Source: Galactobacter caseinivorans (GTDB lineage: Bacteria > Actinomycetota > Actinomycetes > Actinomycetales > Micrococcaceae). From it: 64,000 bases of DNA. The notes under the pieces were generated by a model. It saw nothing but the letters and a program-made list of their open reading frames with translations. It ran no database searches and was not told the origin of the DNA. The stretch is from NCBI RefSeq assembly GCF_003640665.1, contig NZ_QQXL01000001.1, forward strand, positions 558,001-622,000, in the 5' to 3' direction. Numbering within the stretch: position 1 is the stretch's first letter; every line of letters starts with the position of its first letter. Below, one piece after another: positions 42,172 to 49,919 of this stretch. The position numbers were made by a program, and so were the translations under genes.

Positions 42172-42773
42172 TTGGGCTGCACCTTCGCCATAGGGACGTG
42201 TCGCCACGTGATTCCGCGGAGTAGCTGGGACATAGGAGTTTGTGTGAGCCCATATTCATTCGCGAGTTGAGCAGAGGTGCACCCGCCTTCCGCGAACCGT
42301 GCGCGGATCTCGGACACCTGGGCTTCGGTTAGCTTGGCTGCCCGGTGCTTGGAGCCGCGTGCGCTGCGGCCGCGCCTAACCATGTCTCCCACGTTCTCTG
42401 CGTCCGTTCCCGGTTGGAGGTGTGATGGGTTCACGCATGGAGGGTTGTCGCAGGAGTGCCTAAGGACCTTTCCTGCTGGGATCTCTCCGACGAGGTACTC
42501 ATAGACGACCCGATGGGCTCGCGACGGATGGCCGCGGTGGGAGACTTTGCCGTAGCCTTGCCGATCGCGAAATCCTTGCCATATCCAGCACTGATCTAGC
42601 GGGCGGTCAGGGACATTCCGGCGGAGGATCTCTTCGTCGCTCCGAGGCACTGCCTTCGGGAGTACGGTATGGGGGCTGCCGTGGCGTTTAATCCGCGTGT
42701 GATGCATCCTGCATAAACCTTGGGTGTATGCGGGTTTAGCGCAGGCGTCAATTTTGCATGGGCGATCGGCCAT
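42168..42773 (-). CDS. HNH homing-type endonuclease
   Basis: A 201-residue protein with a zinc-like N-terminal CxxxxC...LCRMHH segment, then the HNH_3 core: CWIWQGFRDRQGYGKVSHRGHPSRAHRVVYEYLVGEIPAGKVLRHSCDNPPCVNPSHLQPGTDAENVGDMVRRGRS. The C-terminal HTH (KLTEAQVSEIRARFAEGGCTSAQLANEYGLT) would bind DNA. Such free-standing endonucleases spread by homing; it lies after a terminator and before a run of small genes. Confidence 0.85.
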   Translation of the reverse strand: MADRPCKIDACAKPAYTQGLCRMHHTRIKRHGSPHTVLPKAVPRSDEEILRRNVPDRPLDQCWIWQGFRDRQGYGKVSHRGHPSRAHRVVYEYLVGEIPAGKVLRHSCDNPPCVNPSHLQPGTDAENVGDMVRRGRSARGSKHRAAKLTEAQVSEIRARFAEGGCTSAQLANEYGLTQTPMSQLLRGITWRHVPMAKVQPK

Positions 42774-42793
42774 CAGTGATTCCTAGAGACAAG

Positions 42794-42821
42794 GAGGGGC
42801 CCACCAGTCGGCGGGCCCCTC
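42794..42821 (-). terminator. Hairpin upstream of the homing endonuclease
   Basis: A 9-bp stem GAGGGGCCC/GGGCCCCTC with 10-base loop, between the small-membrane-protein ORF and the HNH gene. It could isolate the endonuclease from the operon. Confidence 0.5.
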
Positions 42822-42829
42822 GGGGTTTG

Positions 42830-42910
42830 TTAGCGGTTGTGTTTGCGGCGGGCCAGGTAGGCGTACACGGCGAGTGCGAGGCAGGTGAGTGCTGCGGTGG
42901 CCTCAAACAT
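42830..42910 (-). CDS. 26-residue single-pass membrane peptide
   Basis: An ORF MFEATAALTCLALAVYAYLARRKHNR: one hydrophobic helix with a basic cytoplasmic end. Its ATG overlaps the previous stop by eight bases (ATGTTTGA), which supports translation by coupling. Function unknown. Confidence 0.45.
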   Translation of the reverse strand: MFEATAALTCLALAVYAYLARRKHNR

Positions 42911-43043
42911 TCTTGAGGTCGTCCCGTACCGCCCACCCGGCTTTGTGCCCGAACCACAGCACGTAGATTTCTTCGGTGGTGACGGTTTCCACGACGCCAT
43001 CCCACCCTTCGAGGAGGTGGGTTACCTTGTCGCCGCGCCTCAC
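42903..43043 (-). CDS. Small SH3-like early protein
   Basis: A 46-residue protein from GTG 43043, coupled to nrdH (GTGA): VRRGDKVTHLLEGWDGVVETVTTEEIYVLWFGHKAGWAVRDDLKNV. The GDKVTHLLEGWDGVVETVT pattern resembles small beta-barrel (KOW-like) proteins. The longer ORF upstream is a shadow. Confidence 0.55.
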   Translation of the reverse strand: MRRGDKVTHLLEGWDGVVETVTTEEIYVLWFGHKAGWAVRDDLKNV

Positions 43044-43276
43044 ACGAGGCCTTTGATGCGGGTGGGGTCGAAACCGGACCATGACTCGACTTGCCCGCCG
43101 CGCTCTACGACGACGACGGGCGCGGACATGTGACCCAATGCTTTCGCGGCTTCGAGGTTCGCGCCGGTCAGTAGCGCCGTCGTGTACGGCGTGCCCTGAC
43201 GGTCGAGGGCCTTCTTCGTCATGTCGCACTGGACGCACGGCGGGCCCGGCGGTTTGACGTACACGGTGACGGTCAT
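43040..43276 (-). CDS. nrdH: NrdH-like redoxin
   Basis: A 78-residue glutaredoxin-fold protein. TVTVYVKPPGPPCVQCDMTKKALDRQGTPY has the redox pair as CVQC, and APVVVVERGGQVESWSGFDPTRIKGL matches NrdH C-termini that contact thioredoxin reductase. It should supply electrons to class Ib ribonucleotide reductase and favour phage DNA synthesis. An AAGGAGCAACAC site precedes the ATG. Confidence 0.85.
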   Translation of the reverse strand: MTVTVYVKPPGPPCVQCDMTKKALDRQGTPYTTALLTGANLEAAKALGHMSAPVVVVERGGQVESWSGFDPTRIKGLV

Positions 43277-43299
43277 GTGTTGCTCCTTGGGAAATGCGA

Positions 43300-43323
43300 A
43301 AGCCCCGGCGGTTGCCGAGGCTT
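43300..43323 (-). terminator. Terminator upstream of nrdH
   Basis: A 10-bp stem AAGCCTCGGC/GCCGGGGCTT (minus strand, one G-U pair) around AACC, followed by TCGCATTT, between the HNH gene at 43376 and nrdH. Confidence 0.6.
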
Positions 43324-43375
43324 GGGATGCCTATCGAAAGCCGATAGGCCGGGCTAGGTTCTTGTAGGTTTCGAC

Positions 43376-43936
43376 TCAGGTGAGAATGCGGCTGGCGCTG
43401 CCATTACGCTGGGGCTTCTCGCGAGCCAGCAGAAGATCGAAAGGCATTGGCTTGCCGGAGTTTCGCTTTCTCCACAAGTAGCGAGCGCGGGAAAGGCTCA
43501 CACATTTCGAGCATCTGTGGCCGATCCTCTGATTTCCCATCTTGTCGCGACGGTGAGGATCTTCCACTAGGAATCTGTCTGGGTGGCCGTTGGCACAGAC
43601 GCCCAGCGGCCAGTCAAGACCGCCAGTCCTGCGCGCATTCTCGAAGTTGGTCAGCACGCGCAGGTGGACAGGATTCACGCACGTCCTGTTCTTGCAGAGA
43701 TGGTCGAGGGTGTGCCCGACAGGCACAGGTCCATTCAGCAGTTCCCAGGATGCGCGATGGGCGAGCACTACATGGCGCTCATCCTTGTTCTGCCACCCGA
43801 TCTGCGCATACCCATGAGAAGCGACGGAGTAGGAGCTGATCCAGCATTCGCCGTCTGGGACCCACTTTGAATGCGCTCGCTCGCGTACACGGATTGGGAT
43901 TAGGATCGCATTCCACGGCCTCCTAGAAGGGCACAT
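43376..43936 (-). CDS. HNH homing-type endonuclease
   Basis: A 186-residue protein from ATG 43936 (MCPSRRPWNAILIPIRVRERAHSKWVPDGECWISSYSVASHGYAQIGW). The HNH_3 core runs through VVLAHRASWELLNGPVPVGHTLDHLCKNRTCVNPVHLRVLTNFENARR, then Cys pairs and a basic tail. It overlaps the ssb stop by 14 bases, so it is probably a late insertion after ssb. It is distinct from the one at 42168. Confidence 0.8.
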   Translation of the reverse strand: MCPSRRPWNAILIPIRVRERAHSKWVPDGECWISSYSVASHGYAQIGWQNKDERHVVLAHRASWELLNGPVPVGHTLDHLCKNRTCVNPVHLRVLTNFENARRTGGLDWPLGVCANGHPDRFLVEDPHRRDKMGNQRIGHRCSKCVSLSRARYLWRKRNSGKPMPFDLLLAREKPQRNGSASRILT

Positions 43937-44405
43937 CTGATGCCCCTGCCGCTCCACCCCAGCCACCGTTGCCACCGCTAGCAGGCTGACGCCACGCGTC
44001 ATTGCCCTGCTGCTGCGGCTGGGACTGCTGGCCACCAAAGCCACCACCCTGGTTGCCGCCACCGTTGCCCTGCTTCTGGGTCTTCTCAAGCTTCCGCAAC
44101 TGCCGCAGGACCAGGTATGGCTTGGAGCGCTTCTGTCCATCCTGCTCCCAATGCTGGGTCTCTAGGCGGCCTTCCACGTACACCTGATCGCCCTGGCGCA
44201 GCTCGGCGCCACGCTCGGCTAGATGCTCCCACCCGGCAGCGTCCACGAAAAACGTCTTCGTGGTCTCCCACTGCCCGTTGTTGTACTTGGAATCGTTGAA
44301 GGCGAGCCGGAAATTCGTCACCGACTTGTTCTCGTTGCCGATTCCGTGTCGCGTCTCGGGGTCGCCAGTGAGTCCGGCGATACCGGAAATTGTGGGGATA
44401 GGCAT
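43923..44405 (-). CDS. ssb: Single-stranded DNA-binding protein
   Basis: A 160-residue SSB: OB-fold (about 1-108, GIAGLTGDPETRHGIGNENKSVTNFRLAFNDSKYNNGQWETTKTFFVDAAGWEHLAERGAELRQGDQVYVEGRL), a Gly/Gln-rich linker and the acidic-hydrophobic tip DVPF that recruits partner proteins. It follows recT by three bases and belongs to the recombination module. Confidence 0.93.
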   Translation of the reverse strand: MPIPTISGIAGLTGDPETRHGIGNENKSVTNFRLAFNDSKYNNGQWETTKTFFVDAAGWEHLAERGAELRQGDQVYVEGRLETQHWEQDGQKRSKPYLVLRQLRKLEKTQKQGNGGGNQGGGFGGQQSQPQQQGNDAWRQPASGGNGGWGGAAGASDVPF

Positions 44406-44408
44406 GGG

Positions 44409-45140
44409 TCAGTTCTCCTTGTTCGTGGTCGCCAGCGCCTTGATGCTGTCGAGTTCTTCGGTGGTGGCGCCAGCGTTCTGCCGGGCGGTGTAGTGGGTGC
44501 GCAACCCGTCAACGGACATCGTTGCGAGCTGCTCAGGGGGGAGCGCGGGGTCATCGTCAGGCGCTTCCTCGATCACGTCCTCTTCAAGGAGCGCCGCAGC
44601 GGCAGCGGGTGCCGGGGTATCCGTCCGCGTCCCGCGAACCTTCCCCCAAGCGGACTCGTCGCCGAACTCTTCCGGCGTGTACACCACACCGTTGAGCGCG
44701 TCGGATGCGCCTTGCCTTGCAACCTCACTGATCGCACGAGAGCGGAGCATTGCCGCGGGGTACGACTTCCACGTCGGGGTGTTAAGCCCGGCCTTCCGGG
44801 CCTTGTCCATGTCCCAGCGCGCCTTGAACTCAAAGTCCGGGTCATCGGCCCGGATCAGCGTCGCCTCCGCGTATGTGTCGTCACCGACAACGCGCAGCTT
44901 GTGGCCGGCCCGGCGAATCAGCGTGGCCATGAGGTCGGCGGACGCGGTGGGCTTCCCGTTGATGACATGGATGCTGGTGATCGCGTTGATCGGTGGGATG
45001 CCAAGCGCTTCGGCGTACTCAATGGCGAACAGCAGGTTGTTGGGATTGCGTTGGTATGCCTTGGGGAGCAGGTTGGAGCCTGCCATGTTCTCGGCGTAGG
45101 CGAGCTTGTCGCTGACGCCCATGCGTACTAGGTCGGTCAT
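44409..45140 (-). CDS. RecT-like single-strand annealing protein
   Basis: A 243-residue protein from ATG 45140. LVRMGVSDKLAYAENMAGSNLLPKAYQRNPNNLLFAIEYAEALGIPPINAITSIHVINGKPTASADLMATLIRRAGHKLRV is the RecT-type ring core, with SYPAAMLRSRAISEVARQGASDALNGVVYTPEEF typical of actinophage members. The acidic C-terminus probably binds SSB. It is coupled to the exonuclease gene before it by ATGA, a normal RecE/RecT pair. Confidence 0.8.
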   Translation of the reverse strand: MTDLVRMGVSDKLAYAENMAGSNLLPKAYQRNPNNLLFAIEYAEALGIPPINAITSIHVINGKPTASADLMATLIRRAGHKLRVVGDDTYAEATLIRADDPDFEFKARWDMDKARKAGLNTPTWKSYPAAMLRSRAISEVARQGASDALNGVVYTPEEFGDESAWGKVRGTRTDTPAPAAAAALLEEDVIEEAPDDDPALPPEQLATMSVDGLRTHYTARQNAGATTEELDSIKALATTNKEN

Positions 45141-45979
45141 GAGTCCTCCAATTGGGATTGTTCTTGGCGTGCCAGCCACGGGGGCAGGCTGATACGGGAT
45201 GAGGTGGGGTATCCGGGCCACAGGCCAGTTCGTTCGGATTCGGCAAGCCTGGCGAGTGCGAGGGCGTTGAGGGCGCGTCCTCGGTCGATGTCGTCGCGTC
45301 CGTCCTCGTCCAGCATGTTCGGGTCAAACTCGATCCATGAGACGAGGTGCGGGTATTCCTTCTCGACGACGACGAATGCGAACGGCAGGGTCTCGCCGGT
45401 TACCGCTTTGATGCCGTCGATGTAGTGGGCGGCTTGCTGGTGGTAGCGGAACTTCCCGGCGTCTCGTCCCCACTCGTTCGGTTCGGCGGTGTTCGCGGTT
45501 TTGAGGTCCACGATGAGGCCGGGCCTGAGCGCGTCGGGTCGGCATTTGAGCATCCGCCCGGTTTCGTGCTCCCAGAAGATGGAGCGTTCGGGTGTGTGTC
45601 CGGTGAATGCCTTGGCCGCCAGGGGGTGATTCATGACCGCGTCTTGCATGGCCTGCACTGCGGCGAACTCGTGCGGGAGCAAGGGCGTCTTGTCTTCCGC
45701 GTAGGCCGCATTGCGGGCCTCTTTGGCTGCTTTGGTCAGGTAGTTCTCTGCGTCGATGATGGCCAGCCCGGTGAGGTCGCCTTCAAGGATGAGGGAGTGC
45801 GCGGCGGTGCCGAGGTCGAACGCCGTCTTGTGCTCTTGGGGGCGTTCTTGGGCGGCCTTGAACTTTGCTTGTCCGCCTGGCTTGGCGAGCGTCTTGAGCG
45901 ACGTGGAGCCGAGTGCGGGGTCTGCGTGGTAGTCGGCATTTCGGATGCCGTCATAGGCGCCTGGAATGAAGCTGCTCAT
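45137..45979 (-). CDS. RecE-like PD-(D/E)XK exonuclease
   Basis: A 280-residue protein from ATG 45979. The exodeoxyribonuclease VIII/PDDEXK-like core shows an N-terminal LGSTSLKTLAKPGGQAKFKAA helix, FDLGTAAHSLILEG, then CRPDALRPGLIVDLKTANTAEPNEW with catalytic D...D-x-K and the RYHQQAAHYID motif. It should resect 5' strands for the RecT-like partner downstream. Confidence 0.85.
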   Translation of the reverse strand: MSSFIPGAYDGIRNADYHADPALGSTSLKTLAKPGGQAKFKAAQERPQEHKTAFDLGTAAHSLILEGDLTGLAIIDAENYLTKAAKEARNAAYAEDKTPLLPHEFAAVQAMQDAVMNHPLAAKAFTGHTPERSIFWEHETGRMLKCRPDALRPGLIVDLKTANTAEPNEWGRDAGKFRYHQQAAHYIDGIKAVTGETLPFAFVVVEKEYPHLVSWIEFDPNMLDEDGRDDIDRGRALNALALARLAESERTGLWPGYPTSSRISLPPWLARQEQSQLEDS

Positions 45980-46086
45980 CGTCCGATCTCCTTGATTTTG
46001 TCGCATGTGGGGCACCACCAGGCGGTGACGGAGGGGTAGTGGGTGTCGCGGAGTTCGGTGCCGCATTCGATGCAGGTGACGGTCAT
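45976..46086 (-). CDS. 36-residue zinc-ribbon peptide
   Basis: An ORF MTVTCIECGTELRDTHYPSVTAWWCPTCDKIKEIGR with two CxxC knuckles 18 residues apart, a compact zinc ribbon. It is coupled by ATGA at both ends (46083-46086 and 45976-45979). The 151-residue ORF in this place is a shadow with this piece at its end. Confidence 0.55.
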   Translation of the reverse strand: MTVTCIECGTELRDTHYPSVTAWWCPTCDKIKEIGR

Positions 46087-46298
46087 TTCATGGCCTCCCA
46101 GATGGTTTTGCAGGCGGGGCAGAGTGGGAACCGGCCGGGGTCGGCGGAGGGCACCCACTGTTTGCCGCAGAGGGCGGTGAGTGGGGTGCCGAATACGTGG
46201 GCGTCGGTCATTTTGGTCTTGCTGACGTAGTGCTTGAACTTGTCGTGGTCGCCCGCGTCGGTGGGGGTGAGGGTTGGCGCTTCGAGGACGTCGCTCAT
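46083..46298 (-). CDS. DUF3039-like protein
   Basis: A 71-residue protein. KFKHYVSKTKMTDAHVFGTPLTALCGKQWVPSADPGRFPLCPACKTIWEAM closely fits DUF3039 (HYVxK, TGTPVxALCGKxWVPSxDPxxFPxCPxCKxI). It has CG...CPAC ligands for zinc. DUF3039 proteins are common in actinobacterial chromosomes, so this phage copy may be captured. Function unknown. Confidence 0.7.
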   Translation of the reverse strand: MSDVLEAPTLTPTDAGDHDKFKHYVSKTKMTDAHVFGTPLTALCGKQWVPSADPGRFPLCPACKTIWEAMK

Positions 46299-46519
46299 GG
46301 TGTGTCTCCAATGAGTGAGGCCCCCGATTGTTCGGGGGCCTCGTCGGTTTTGTGGATGATGTCGTGGTCGTGGATGCGGGCCCTAGTGGTGGTGTCGCCG
46401 CGTTTGTTGGTGAGCTGGATTGGGCGGTCAAACCACCACCAATCGCCGTTCTTGGTGGCCAGCACGTCCACTTGGTTGCGCATCAGCCCACACGCCACCT
46501 CGTGGATGTGCGCCCTCAC
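46295..46519 (-). CDS. Small early protein
   Basis: A 74-residue protein from GTG 46519 (coupled to the previous stop): VRAHIHEVACGLMRNQVDVLATKNGDWWWFDRPIQLTNKRGDTTTRARIHDHDIIHKTDEAPEQSG. Strand-rich with WWWF. Its last codons form a strong hairpin in the mRNA. Function unknown. Confidence 0.6.
   Translation of the reverse strand: MRAHIHEVACGLMRNQVDVLATKNGDWWWFDRPIQLTNKRGDTTTRARIHDHDIIHKTDEAPEQSGASLIGDTP
46317..46342 (-). terminator. Hairpin in the end of the 46295 gene
   Basis: A perfect 11-bp stem GAGGCCCCCGA with its complement around TTGT, overlapping the last codons of the gene just before the DUF3039 start. It may attenuate transcription or hide the next ribosome site. No U-run. Confidence 0.45.
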
Positions 46520-47109
46520 GCGAGCACCTCGAAACGGTCCCAGCCGATGCCGCACTGTCCGGCCAGCTCGACGCGCGTAACCTCCATGCCATCACCATCA
46601 GGCCATTCACCGCGCCAGTACCCGTCAGCGCCCAGGTTGACGCGCATCCACTCCTCGCCCAGCCAGAGCTTGATGACGGCCCCCGGCGTGGTCGGCAGCT
46701 CCGGCTCGGGCTCGGGCTCCGGGCGGGACAGGATCGTGATGGTGTCACCGAAGTTAGGACCGAACAGGAGCTCGCGCGTAGGTGTGTACCAGCCACTTGA
46801 CAGGAGATCATCCGCCACGCCGGTTCGGACCACTGTGATGTCGTTCTGCGTGTACTCCACTCGCACCAGGTCACCCTTGCGAATGTCCTCGAACTTGGCG
46901 TCACGCTTGAACGGCTCCGGCTCGATGGTCAGGCCCACATGCTCAGCCAGGCGGCGGGCAAGGTCCGCTATGGCCTCGGGGGTGACCCATGCGGAGCCGG
47001 TCCAATTACCTTCTCTTTCCGTCATGAAGCTGAGGCGATCCATATCGCGCTCTACTACATGCAGGGAATCTCGGCTGTCGATGGTGCAGGTGTACTTGAT
47101 CCCGTTCAC
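46516..47109 (-). CDS. Early phage protein of unknown function
   Basis: A 197-residue protein from GTG 47109 (GTGA coupled). An N-terminal helix EAIADLARRLAEHVGLTIEPEPF and a KGDLVRVEYTQNDITVVRTGVADDLL barrel-like region are followed by a repeated Pro-Glu linker (PEPEPEPELPTTPG) and a C-terminal beta domain (GAVIKLWLGEEWMRVNLGADGYWRGEW). No enzyme motif. Confidence 0.6.
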   Translation of the reverse strand: MNGIKYTCTIDSRDSLHVVERDMDRLSFMTEREGNWTGSAWVTPEAIADLARRLAEHVGLTIEPEPFKRDAKFEDIRKGDLVRVEYTQNDITVVRTGVADDLLSSGWYTPTRELLFGPNFGDTITILSRPEPEPEPELPTTPGAVIKLWLGEEWMRVNLGADGYWRGEWPDGDGMEVTRVELAGQCGIGWDRFEVLA

Positions 47110-47276
47110 AGGGTTACTCCTAGGTTGATGGCCCACGCGATGAGCGGGACGGTGATGGGTGAGGTGAGGGCGAGGACGCCCACGATGATGGCGGGGCGCG
47201 GATGGCGATCCAGCCAGTCCTCAACCGGGTCCAGGGCGTCCAAGGGTGCCGGGGCTTCCGGGGCGATGGGGTTCAT
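47106..47276 (-). CDS. Small single-pass membrane protein
   Basis: A 56-residue protein from ATG 47276 with an acidic, Pro-rich N-terminus and one membrane helix near the C-terminus (PAIIVGVLALTSPITVPLIAWAINLG). It is coupled to both neighbours. Function unknown. Confidence 0.6.
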   Translation of the reverse strand: MNPIAPEAPAPLDALDPVEDWLDRHPRPAIIVGVLALTSPITVPLIAWAINLGVTL

Positions 47277-47557
47277 CGGTACAAGCTCCCGGTCCGGTCT
47301 TCGGTGCATCTCCCACAAGGGCAGTCAGGGAATGCGGCGATCCGGCACGCCTTGCAGCGGCGCCGGCCATCCGAGGTGGCGGGGTGGAACACGTAGGTCA
47401 TGAGCACCGCCATGTCCGGCGTCTCCGTGGACAGGCAGTCAGCGCACTGCAACGTGAGGCGCAGGCGGCCGTCCACACTGCGCTCCTCGGCGACGATCCC
47501 AGACACCCGGTTCGGGAGCGTCGGCAACGGTGCGGGAATTAGGGCCGGGACACTCAT
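47273..47557 (-). CDS. Cys-rich early protein
   Basis: A 94-residue protein with Cys pairs CADC, CKAC and CPCGRC that could bind two zinc ions. A strand-rich middle GRLRLTLQCADCLSTETPDMAVLMTYVFHP precedes the last Cys cluster. It is coupled to the antirepressor gene before it. Function unknown. Confidence 0.6.
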   Translation of the reverse strand: MSVPALIPAPLPTLPNRVSGIVAEERSVDGRLRLTLQCADCLSTETPDMAVLMTYVFHPATSDGRRRCKACRIAAFPDCPCGRCTEDRTGSLYR

Positions 47558-48294
47558 GCGGACAGCTCCAACGCCGGGGTCAGAGACGCACGCAACGCCT
47601 CCAAGCCCTTCACGGTGATGCGGATCGTCGGATCTGGGACTTCCATCTCACCCGTACGCTGATTCAGGAAAGCCGCTGACATCCGCTGCACTAGCCGCCC
47701 GTTGTCCACCTGCGACTGATACGCGTGCCAGCGGTTCCTAGCGCCATGCCTGTAAATCCAGCCGCGCTCAGCCATGTGCGTGAACAGCCGCGCGCGCCCC
47801 ACCGTGATGTTTGGGTCACGGCTCAGGATCTTTGCCGCCTCATCCACCGCATAATCGCCATGCGCGCCAGCCATCGTGTCCCACGCCGACGCCCTCGGAG
47901 TGAGAGCAGCGACCTCCGCGTGCAGATCCTGGATCAGCTCCACCGACCGCTCCGCCAACGTCTTCGGCTGCTGGTATGAACCGGTCTTACGGATCGTCGG
48001 CAGGACCTCATGCGTGACCCAGCGCTTGAAGTCGCGGGCCTCTGGTTTGCGGCTCATGAACACGGCCTCATACATGCCCGCCTCGGTTACGGTGCGCGCG
48101 GACTGTGCTCGACCCATGCCGTCGATGACCTCAGCAGTGCTTAGGGCATCGGCGTCGAGGCGCTGAGCGACCATGCTCGGGTTGCTCAGGTCGAGCACCT
48201 TGCACAGGTCGGCAAGGACGAACCAGGGTTCGCCGTCTACGTCCAGGACGCGCACCGGGGTGTCGGCGTACGTGAACAGGGTGGGGGTGGTCAT
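47554..48294 (-). CDS. Phage antirepressor (BRO-N plus KilAC)
   Basis: A 246-residue protein. BRO-N domain (about 5-110: VRVLDVDGEPWFVLADLCKVLDLSNPSMVAQRLDADALST, then FMSRKPEARDFKRWVTHEVLPTIRKTGSY) and C-terminal KilAC domain (about 125-235: YAVDEAAKILSRDPNITVGRARLFTHMAERGWIYRHGARNRW). Both domains are complete. It should bind the repressor or DNA and commit the phage to lysis; it lies in the early operon. Confidence 0.9.
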   Translation of the reverse strand: MTTPTLFTYADTPVRVLDVDGEPWFVLADLCKVLDLSNPSMVAQRLDADALSTAEVIDGMGRAQSARTVTEAGMYEAVFMSRKPEARDFKRWVTHEVLPTIRKTGSYQQPKTLAERSVELIQDLHAEVAALTPRASAWDTMAGAHGDYAVDEAAKILSRDPNITVGRARLFTHMAERGWIYRHGARNRWHAYQSQVDNGRLVQRMSAAFLNQRTGEMEVPDPTIRITVKGLEALRASLTPALELSA

Positions 48295-49217
48295 GCGGTT
48301 TCACTTTCTAGTTGGGTGTTCGGGACTGCTCGGAGTGCGTGGACCTTCTCGACGTGCCGCAGTGGTGCACCTTCTGGGCCCTTGATATGTCCAGGAATCC
48401 ACTTGGGCCGGTGCACGTTCCGGCTCGGATACCACTGGTTTCGCCAGTGACCCGAGACCACCCAGCGATGATCGGTGGTGCGGCGCGGATCGCCAGACTT
48501 CGTGTGAGGCGTCGGCTCATACCGGCGCATGTCGATGACCGACACCAGTGCAGTGCGCTGCTCGCGAGGCTTCTTCGGGTGCGGCACGCGCACCTTCGTA
48601 GGTTTCACCGTCGTCAACTCGTTTTGCTGCATGAACAAGAACGCGGTCAGTAGCACGGTGGCGATCGCCCTCGGTGCGCCGTCCGCTGAAACTAAGTCGA
48701 TAGGCTGGCCCTCAATTTTCACGGCGATTTCATCGTTGTGGACTAGGGGCAAGACCTTCGCATAGGACTCTTGTCCGCTAGGTAATTCGTCGAGTCCTTG
48801 CATGACGAGCCAGAGGCTGTCCGATGTGTCAATTCCCCTGGCGGTAAACCATGTGATGACACGAATGCCGCCGAAAAATCCTCGTGTCTCGGAGTCCTGC
48901 GAGGTCTGAGGTATCGCTGAGGAGAGCGCCAACATGCCCGATTCGGAAGGCAAATCAGACAAATGAAAGCCGCCCCCGGCGAGAGTTTTGGATGCCTCCA
49001 TCACATTGCTTGTCGCCTCCGAGCCAAGCACGAAGAGCTTTGCTCTCTTCAAGGCCAGGCGCTCCATATCTGCCGCGAACCCTGCCTGTTCCGATCCGAA
49101 ACCCTTGATCCCCGCCCACGAGGTTTCTCGAATAACCCGGCTCCTGACATCCCAGAGCGTCGTGCTCGACAGCATGCGGTCGCGGATCAGAGGTAGCGTC
49201 GATTGAGAGACCCTCAT
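48291..49217 (-). CDS. Conserved actinophage early protein
   Basis: A 308-residue protein. The C-terminal segment HRWVVSGHWRNQWYPSRNVHRPKWIPGHIKGPEGAPLRHVEKVHAL is a strongly conserved box in actinobacterial phage and plasmid proteins. The N-terminal 250 residues are alpha/beta with no catalytic motif. It is coupled to its neighbours. The role is unknown; the box suggests a nucleic-acid-binding or toxin-neutralising function, but this is a guess. Confidence 0.65.
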   Translation of the reverse strand: MRVSQSTLPLIRDRMLSSTTLWDVRSRVIRETSWAGIKGFGSEQAGFAADMERLALKRAKLFVLGSEATSNVMEASKTLAGGGFHLSDLPSESGMLALSSAIPQTSQDSETRGFFGGIRVITWFTARGIDTSDSLWLVMQGLDELPSGQESYAKVLPLVHNDEIAVKIEGQPIDLVSADGAPRAIATVLLTAFLFMQQNELTTVKPTKVRVPHPKKPREQRTALVSVIDMRRYEPTPHTKSGDPRRTTDHRWVVSGHWRNQWYPSRNVHRPKWIPGHIKGPEGAPLRHVEKVHALRAVPNTQLESETA

Positions 49218-49444
49218 GAGGTCATCGGCCTGTTGAGTGCAGTATCGACCGCGCCTGCCATGAACCCGACGCCGTATTGCGCCCCCACCGTCTGGCCTAG
49301 TAGATATGCCTGCTCCGGTGTGATGTCAGACGGGAGGGGGTTGCGGGGCGGCCTGGCCAAACCAGGTGGCAGGAATCCATCAGTCTGGGACTCTGCTGTT
49401 AGCGCCCGAAGCTGCTTGCTCAGATCGCTGCTGGGGGTGGTCAT
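49214..49444 (-). CDS. Small early protein
   Basis: A 76-residue protein: MTTPSSDLSKQLRALTAESQTDGFLPPGLARPP, then a hydrophobic Gly-rich C-terminus LPSDITPEQAYLLGQTVGAQYGVGFMAGAVDTALNRPM that may be an amphipathic helix. ATGA coupling on both sides. Function unknown. Confidence 0.6.
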   Translation of the reverse strand: MTTPSSDLSKQLRALTAESQTDGFLPPGLARPPRNPLPSDITPEQAYLLGQTVGAQYGVGFMAGAVDTALNRPMTS

Positions 49445-49746
49445 GCGGTGCTCCTTGTTAGGTGACGATGTTGTGTCGCGAGTCGTGCGCGGCGGGATGC
49501 GAGGAAATCAGAGAGGGCAAGAACGTTGTGTTCGTCCGTGTGAGGTGCGCCGCGACCGGCGAGGGTGACAGACTCGGCGCCTGCCCGTTGCGCTTTGGTG
49601 GTGCTGTCCGGGTGCGCCTCACGCCAGTAGCACGTCGTACAGATTCCGCGCCCGTGAGGCGCAACCGTCCCCGGGAACTCAGCCACACGGGTTCCCTTAC
49701 GACGCATCGGACGGGCGCAGTCGACGCAGACACGGAAGGCGCTCAT
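49441..49746 (-). CDS. Zinc-finger early protein
   Basis: A 101-residue protein. CVDCARPMRRKGTRVAEFPGTVAPHGRGICTTCYWREAHP is a treble-clef-like zinc element with two Cys pairs, followed by a basic helix (LSDFLASRRARLATQHRHLTRS). Probably nucleic-acid binding. It is coupled to both neighbours. Confidence 0.6.
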   Translation of the reverse strand: MSAFRVCVDCARPMRRKGTRVAEFPGTVAPHGRGICTTCYWREAHPDSTTKAQRAGAESVTLAGRGAPHTDEHNVLALSDFLASRRARLATQHRHLTRSTA

Positions 49747-49919
49747 GCGTGGGCCCTCGCGTCCTCGATGATGGCGAGCGCCTGACGCAGCGCGGCAGCG
49801 TAGTGGGCAGAAAACTCCGCCGCCTCCACATCACCGGCAGCACGCTGGGCCACCTCGTCCGCCTCAACCGACTCGGCCAGATCCTCGATCCGCTGCGCCG
49901 CCCTGCCGTAGCCGCTCAT
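49743..49919 (-). CDS. 58-residue helical early protein
   Basis: An ORF from ATG 49919 (MSGYGRAAQRIEDLAESVEADEVAQRAAGDVEAAEFSAHYAAALRQALAIIEDARAHA), ATGA-coupled to both neighbours. It is entirely helical and acidic. Function unknown. Confidence 0.6.
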   Translation of the reverse strand: MSGYGRAAQRIEDLAESVEADEVAQRAAGDVEAAEFSAHYAAALRQALAIIEDARAHA

